Shown here: piece by piece, positions 8,093 to 11,000 of the stretch
Layout: every line of letters begins with the position of its first letter
Position numbering within the stretch: position 1 is the stretch's first letter
From: Chrysomallon squamiferum
Lineage: Eukaryota; Mollusca; Gastropoda; Neomphalida; Peltospiridae
Length of the DNA: 11,000 nucleotides
Assembly: GCA_012295275.1 (NCBI GenBank)
Contig: CM022679.1
Span: 1,309,775 to 1,320,774 of the forward strand
Direction: 5' to 3'
Translations under genes and position numbers: made by a program
The notes under the pieces: model-generated
Database searches by the model: none
Told to the model about the DNA's origin: nothing
What the model saw: the letters and a program-made list of their open reading frames with translations, nothing else

Positions 8093-10994
8093 CTGAAATA
8101 AAGTACACATGTTGTGAAAATATGTTAACAGTTCAGAAGACAATCACAAAAACAGAAAAACAACCAATAATCTTTATAAATGTAAAATGTGCAGAAAATA
8201 TATTTTATTAACTTAGTTTAAATTATTGTATATAAGTATTGTAAGTTACCTCTTCATACAACGTCCAAGCTGTTGCTGTCATCAGAGTGCGACGTAGCAT
8301 TCGTGGAACAATACCACGCCAGAACCCCAGTAATCCGTCTCTCTGAATCACAAAATATTCAAATCAAGACAGTGTCTAGTCATTCATTACAAAAACATAT
8401 ACAAATATGCATATTAATGTATCATTTGTAACAAAGACTAAGACAGCAGCGAATAAACTGAAGTGAATTAAGACAGATTTTAAAATTATTAACTATTTAG
8501 TCTGAGTAATAACAGTGAAGGAGAAAAATGGAAAATAATTTTATGTTAGCATGAAAAGGTGTTCATGTGTCATACAACACAAACATCCTGGATGTGTTAA
8601 ATGACCCACAGTGCAGCGTACAGGTAACAGATGTGTGAAGTACTGGTGTGAGAAAAGAGAATTGCTAATAAAGAGAAGTGACAGACAGACACACACCTGG
8701 TAGACGTGGATGGCAGTGAGGTGGATTCTGCCGTACTTGTCTGGGTGTAGTTGTGAGTGTGTCTTGACGACGTCAGCGGGCTGAGTGACGAGTGACGTCA
8801 GCACCCCAGCTATCAGTCCACACGTCAAGTGCTGAAGGGGAGCAGCATTCTGCTTTGCATCTGTTTTAAACATTTTAACAGTCAGCACAGAGAAACAGAA
8901 GTACTTAAATAAAACATCTTTTAAACTATCCAGTGATTAAAAAATTAATGTTAATTTATGTATACTACGACGTGAATCAGGTTTTGTAGTCTATAAAAAG
9001 AACAATTGTGCTGAAGGGATATTTTCATTACCTGCTGAAAACAGAACAGTTTCTCTCCAACAGGTTTTCAGAATTAAAGTTTATGCATTTTGAAATATTT
9101 AAATATATAATTCTGTGTAATGTTTATCTGCTGCAATGAAGGTAATGAGTCATATATAAACATATATCAGTGAATACACAACTCACATTCTGGTATGTTT
9201 TTCTTGAGCTGAGTGTAAAACATCAGGTAGAGGGCTGAGAATGGGACGTCTCTCATCAGTGTGGGTGCTAGACCACTGTACAATCCTGCAGAGAAACAAC
9301 ACAGCAACAGTTATTTTAAACTATCATTACACTAACCTAGCAACAGTTATTTAAAAACTATCATTACACTAACCTAACAGCAGCAGGGTATCTGTTACGT
9401 CACATTTGCATAAGCATCATAGACATTAAGTGTGTCTCTAATACCTTAAATACACATTATCTGCATATTAAATCTTAGCACAGTATATCAACATAGTACT
9501 AAAACCAGATAAATGATTTTAAATTTAAATCATTATTCAACTTTGAAAAAAATATATACATGAGGTTTGACTCCTCTGATCAAAAGCAATATGATAAAAT
9601 ATTTGTTGAAGAAGAAAAATTAAACTGCTGAGTACATCTACTGATTTAAGTAAAGAATGTGAAACATACCTCTGAAACCTTCCTCACGAAAAGTTACCAC
9701 CACAGCCTGAGACAAACTCTTATATGCAAACTCGTTACTCTTCAATGAAAAAAAACACATCAGTTAATAATGTTTAAAAATCAATTCCAACAGAAATGTA
9801 CTCAGTTACTTCATCAAAAATAATTGCAAGTATCACTGTTGTTTTTGTTTTTTAAAGTAATAATCCAATGTGTTCTTCCCAATTTAAATTTTAGTTTACA
9901 TAAGCTATTCTGAATTTCAACTTCACTAAATTATATTTGTAAAAACATTACCTAAACACAAATTTGTTTTTCATGCAGACACTTGTTTATTTTGCAACAA
10001 AGTTGAGATGAAAAAGCAAGTTTTACTTACTTCGTATCGAATTTTGATGACAGTGAAAGGCAGAAGCAGAACGCTGGCGAAGGCTCTGGCCACGCCCCCC
10101 ATCTGAACTGATTCCAACGGGCGGGGGTCAGAACTCCTGAAATTACATTTATCTTTTTACTTTCTCATTTTTACAAAATAAACAACAAACAATAACTGTG
10201 TTTTAGAACAAACAAATGTTTCAAACTACATATTAATTTAAAATATAATCTTCTACATTTTAAATTTTATTATTGTAGTAGCTAATAAACTGAACTCTTT
10301 TTTCATAACACAAATTAAGTTTTGCTTTTAATTGGTGACTTACCCAAAATTTGTCCTTAAGAAGTGAAGACTGGAAAAGTAGATACCAACTCCAGGAACA
10401 CATCTCATGATTGACTAAAATTCAAAACAAATAATGATTATTAGAAACCAAAAATATAAAAATTATTTTTAATTTGTTAGGCACACAACTACATTTCCCT
10501 ACAAATCTAAAATAAAAAACAAATGATTTGTGTACTAATATTTGTAACAGTTAATATTAGGAGTGCACAAACACGTCTGGTAGCAGTAATGTGGAGAAGA
10601 GCTGCTTTATTTTATAAAAGTTCAAAATGTCACTTACCGGCACTAAACCCCTCCACAGTCCTAGCACGTGGTCGCGCTTCACTACACTGGTGGCAACAGC
10701 AAGCATACCTAGTCTTGGTCTGCAATCAAACAGCAAATATTCTTTTACATCATCAGCTTCATTATTGTATTATTATTACCATCATCACAATTTTTATTAA
10801 TTTTTTTTTTAAATACAGATAGAGCATATATAACTATTATATCTTTGTCGTATTGAAAATAAAATGTAAACGCAGACTCACCCCAATGTTACGGATGACT
10901 GCACTCTGGTTTTGATCAGATCGAGAGGCTGGAACAGTAATGTAGAACATGTTCCACTCAGTGATCCAGCAATGAACGATTTGACAAGAGGAGA
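8063..10994 (-). CDS. SLC25A38: SLC25A38, mitochondrial glycine carrier; nine exons, 5' end outside window
   Basis: Inner-membrane carrier that brings glycine into mitochondria for the first step of haem synthesis (yeast Hem25). Exons on the minus strand: 10994-10882, 10719-10638, 10414-10344, 10136-10031, 9739-9670, 9285-9187, 8860-8697, 8342-8250 and 8092-8063. Together they give 828 bases, 275 residues and TAA at 8065-8063. All introns are GT/AG and every junction keeps frame. Three carrier repeats are visible: PLDLIKTR at residues 23-30, PFTVIKIR at 115-122 and PADVVKTH at 208-215, each ending an odd-numbered helix. Diagnostic stretches such as [44 protein letters not shown] and [15 protein letters not shown] match vertebrate SLC25A38 closely. 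The second repeat lacks the usual acidic residue and the third ends in His; both are family traits. Human SLC25A38 is 304 residues, so about 25-30 N-terminal residues, including the start codon, lie off the right edge. No frame break is seen. Confidence 0.96.
8250..8342 (-). CDS. SLC25A38: SLC25A38 exon H (residues 236-266)
   Basis: Acceptor GTGATTCAG, donor GTAACT. Encodes [20 protein letters not shown] and [11 protein letters not shown]: the third glycine-rich turn and helix 6. Further AG dinucleotides follow the acceptor, but only the first keeps frame. Confidence 0.95.
8697..8860 (-). CDS. SLC25A38: SLC25A38 exon G (residues 181-235)
   Basis: Acceptor TTAAAACAG, donor GTGTGT (the weakest donor of the gene). 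Encodes helix 5 ([17 protein letters not shown]) and the third signature PADVVKTH. The open frame extends into both flanking introns, but those extensions lose all family similarity, and the next exon matches only if splicing occurs here. Confidence 0.95.
9187..9285 (-). CDS. SLC25A38: SLC25A38 exon F (residues 148-180)
   Basis: Acceptor TCTCTGCAG, donor GTGAGT. Encodes [20 protein letters not shown] and the end of helix 4 ([13 protein letters not shown]). The [13 protein letters not shown] run matches RDAPFSGIYLMFY of the human protein. Ends with the first base of a split tyrosine codon. Confidence 0.95.
9303..9375 (+). repeat. Tandem duplication of 36-37 bases inside an SLC25A38 intron
   Basis: Two adjacent copies, 9303-9338 and 9339-9375, both begin AGCAACAGTTATTT and end CTATCATTACACTAACCT. 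They differ only around the TTTTAAA / TTAAAAA core. The left copy begins about 16 bases from the acceptor AG of exon F, so the duplication covers the probable branch-point zone. Confidence 0.9.
9670..9739 (-). CDS. SLC25A38: SLC25A38 exon E (residues 125-147)
   Basis: Encodes [20 protein letters not shown], then GFR: the second matrix helix and EG motif. Donor GTATGT. The acceptor region reads TTGAAGAG. Using the first AG keeps frame, while the second would start the exon with an in-frame TAA, so the first was chosen. Confidence 0.93.
9740..10030 (-). other. SLC25A38: SLC25A38 intron D-E
   Basis: Intron of 291 bases bounded by GTAAGT and AAG. No open frame, RNA gene or repeat was noticed in it. 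The other introns (A-B 162, B-C 223, C-D 207, E-F 384, F-G 326, G-H 354 and H-I 157 bases) are likewise short and AT-rich. Confidence 0.8.
10031..10136 (-). CDS. SLC25A38: SLC25A38 exon D (residues 89-124)
   Basis: Acceptor AATTTCAG, donor GTAAGT. Encodes [14 protein letters not shown], helix 3 and the second signature [10 protein letters not shown]. Threonine sits where most carriers have Asp/Glu, as in vertebrate SLC25A38 (PITVIKTR). Noticeably GC-rich for the region. Confidence 0.95.
10344..10414 (-). CDS. SLC25A38: SLC25A38 exon C (residues 66-88)
   Basis: Acceptor AATTTTAG, donor GTAAGT. Encodes [20 protein letters not shown], transmembrane helix 2. The [10 protein letters not shown] run is one of the best family identifiers in the window. 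Ends with two bases of a split glycine codon. Confidence 0.95.
10638..10719 (-). CDS. SLC25A38: SLC25A38 exon B (residues 38-65)
   Basis: Acceptor GATTGCAG, donor GTAAGT. Encodes [17 protein letters not shown] and then GLWRGLVP, the first matrix helix and the glycine-rich turn of repeat 1. Ends on a codon boundary. A plus-strand open frame over this exon is its antisense shadow. Confidence 0.95.
10882..10994 (-). CDS. SLC25A38: SLC25A38 exon A (residues 1-37 of the visible protein)
   Basis: Acceptor TTTCAG ends at 10995; donor GTGAGT starts at 10881. It encodes transmembrane helix 1 and the first signature PLDLIKTR, ending with two bases (GG) of a split glycine codon. The acceptor sits only a few bases from the window edge, so the branch region and upstream exon are not visible. 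Confidence 0.95.
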
Positions 10995-11000
10995 CTGAAA

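Noticed and set aside
8541-8888. 115-codon minus-strand frame taken as a single coding unit
   Set aside because: Only 8697-8860 matches the carrier. Both ends run into introns, and the apparent start ATG lies upstream of the acceptor.
10523-10822. 99-codon + strand open frame
   Set aside because: It lies antisense over SLC25A38 exon B and its introns; the minus-strand exon explains the interval.

Overview
The window is animal nuclear DNA. It is AT-rich, has short exons bounded by GT/AG introns, long non-coding stretches, microsatellites and several decayed minisatellites, and shows no bacterial or viral gene organisation. Two protein-coding genes can be supported, arranged tail to tail. A cluster of short GGGAGATAACTTGT-like words looks to me like a dispersed motif of molluscan genomes, so a mollusc or other lophotrochozoan is my tentative guess. 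The coding evidence alone only says metazoan.

Left edge (1-293, + strand): the C-terminal end of a protein with a Ras-association-like fold, ending at a TAG at 291-293. The best tentative match is the ANKFN1 / wide awake family (ankyrin repeats, fibronectin III, Ras-association). Its stop codon lies inside a strongly decayed tandem repeat that fills the putative 3' UTR to about 831.

Middle (about 840-6540): no exon could be supported. It holds, in order: a cluster of GGGAGATAACTTGT motifs (1001-1241); T/G-rich and A-rich simple sequence; an approximately 85-bp degenerate minisatellite (2058-2520); a small GC-richer islet (3631-3725); an ATA microsatellite (3870-4018); TTTA repeats; A-rich simple sequence (4512-4640); a 27-bp minisatellite (4875-5034); and two clusters of TTTCCAAAAC-type words (5369-5432 and 6132-6202).

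Right part (about 6541-11000, - strand): the mitochondrial glycine carrier SLC25A38 (yeast Hem25). Nine consecutive exons, 828 coding bases in all, give the last 275 residues including the whole six-helix carrier fold apart from its extreme N-terminus. All splice sites are GT/AG and every junction keeps frame. The first coding exon lies beyond the right edge. A 3' UTR of about 1.5 kb probably follows, ending near an AATAAA at 6546-6541 that has a strong U/GU-rich downstream region.

The two genes have unrelated jobs: a probable Ras-association scaffold, and glycine import for haem synthesis. Their convergent placement implies no functional link. I found no new gene system. The points worth a second look are the stop-codon-spanning repeat, the repeated TTGATGCAG words in the carrier 3' UTR, and an intron duplication next to a splice acceptor.
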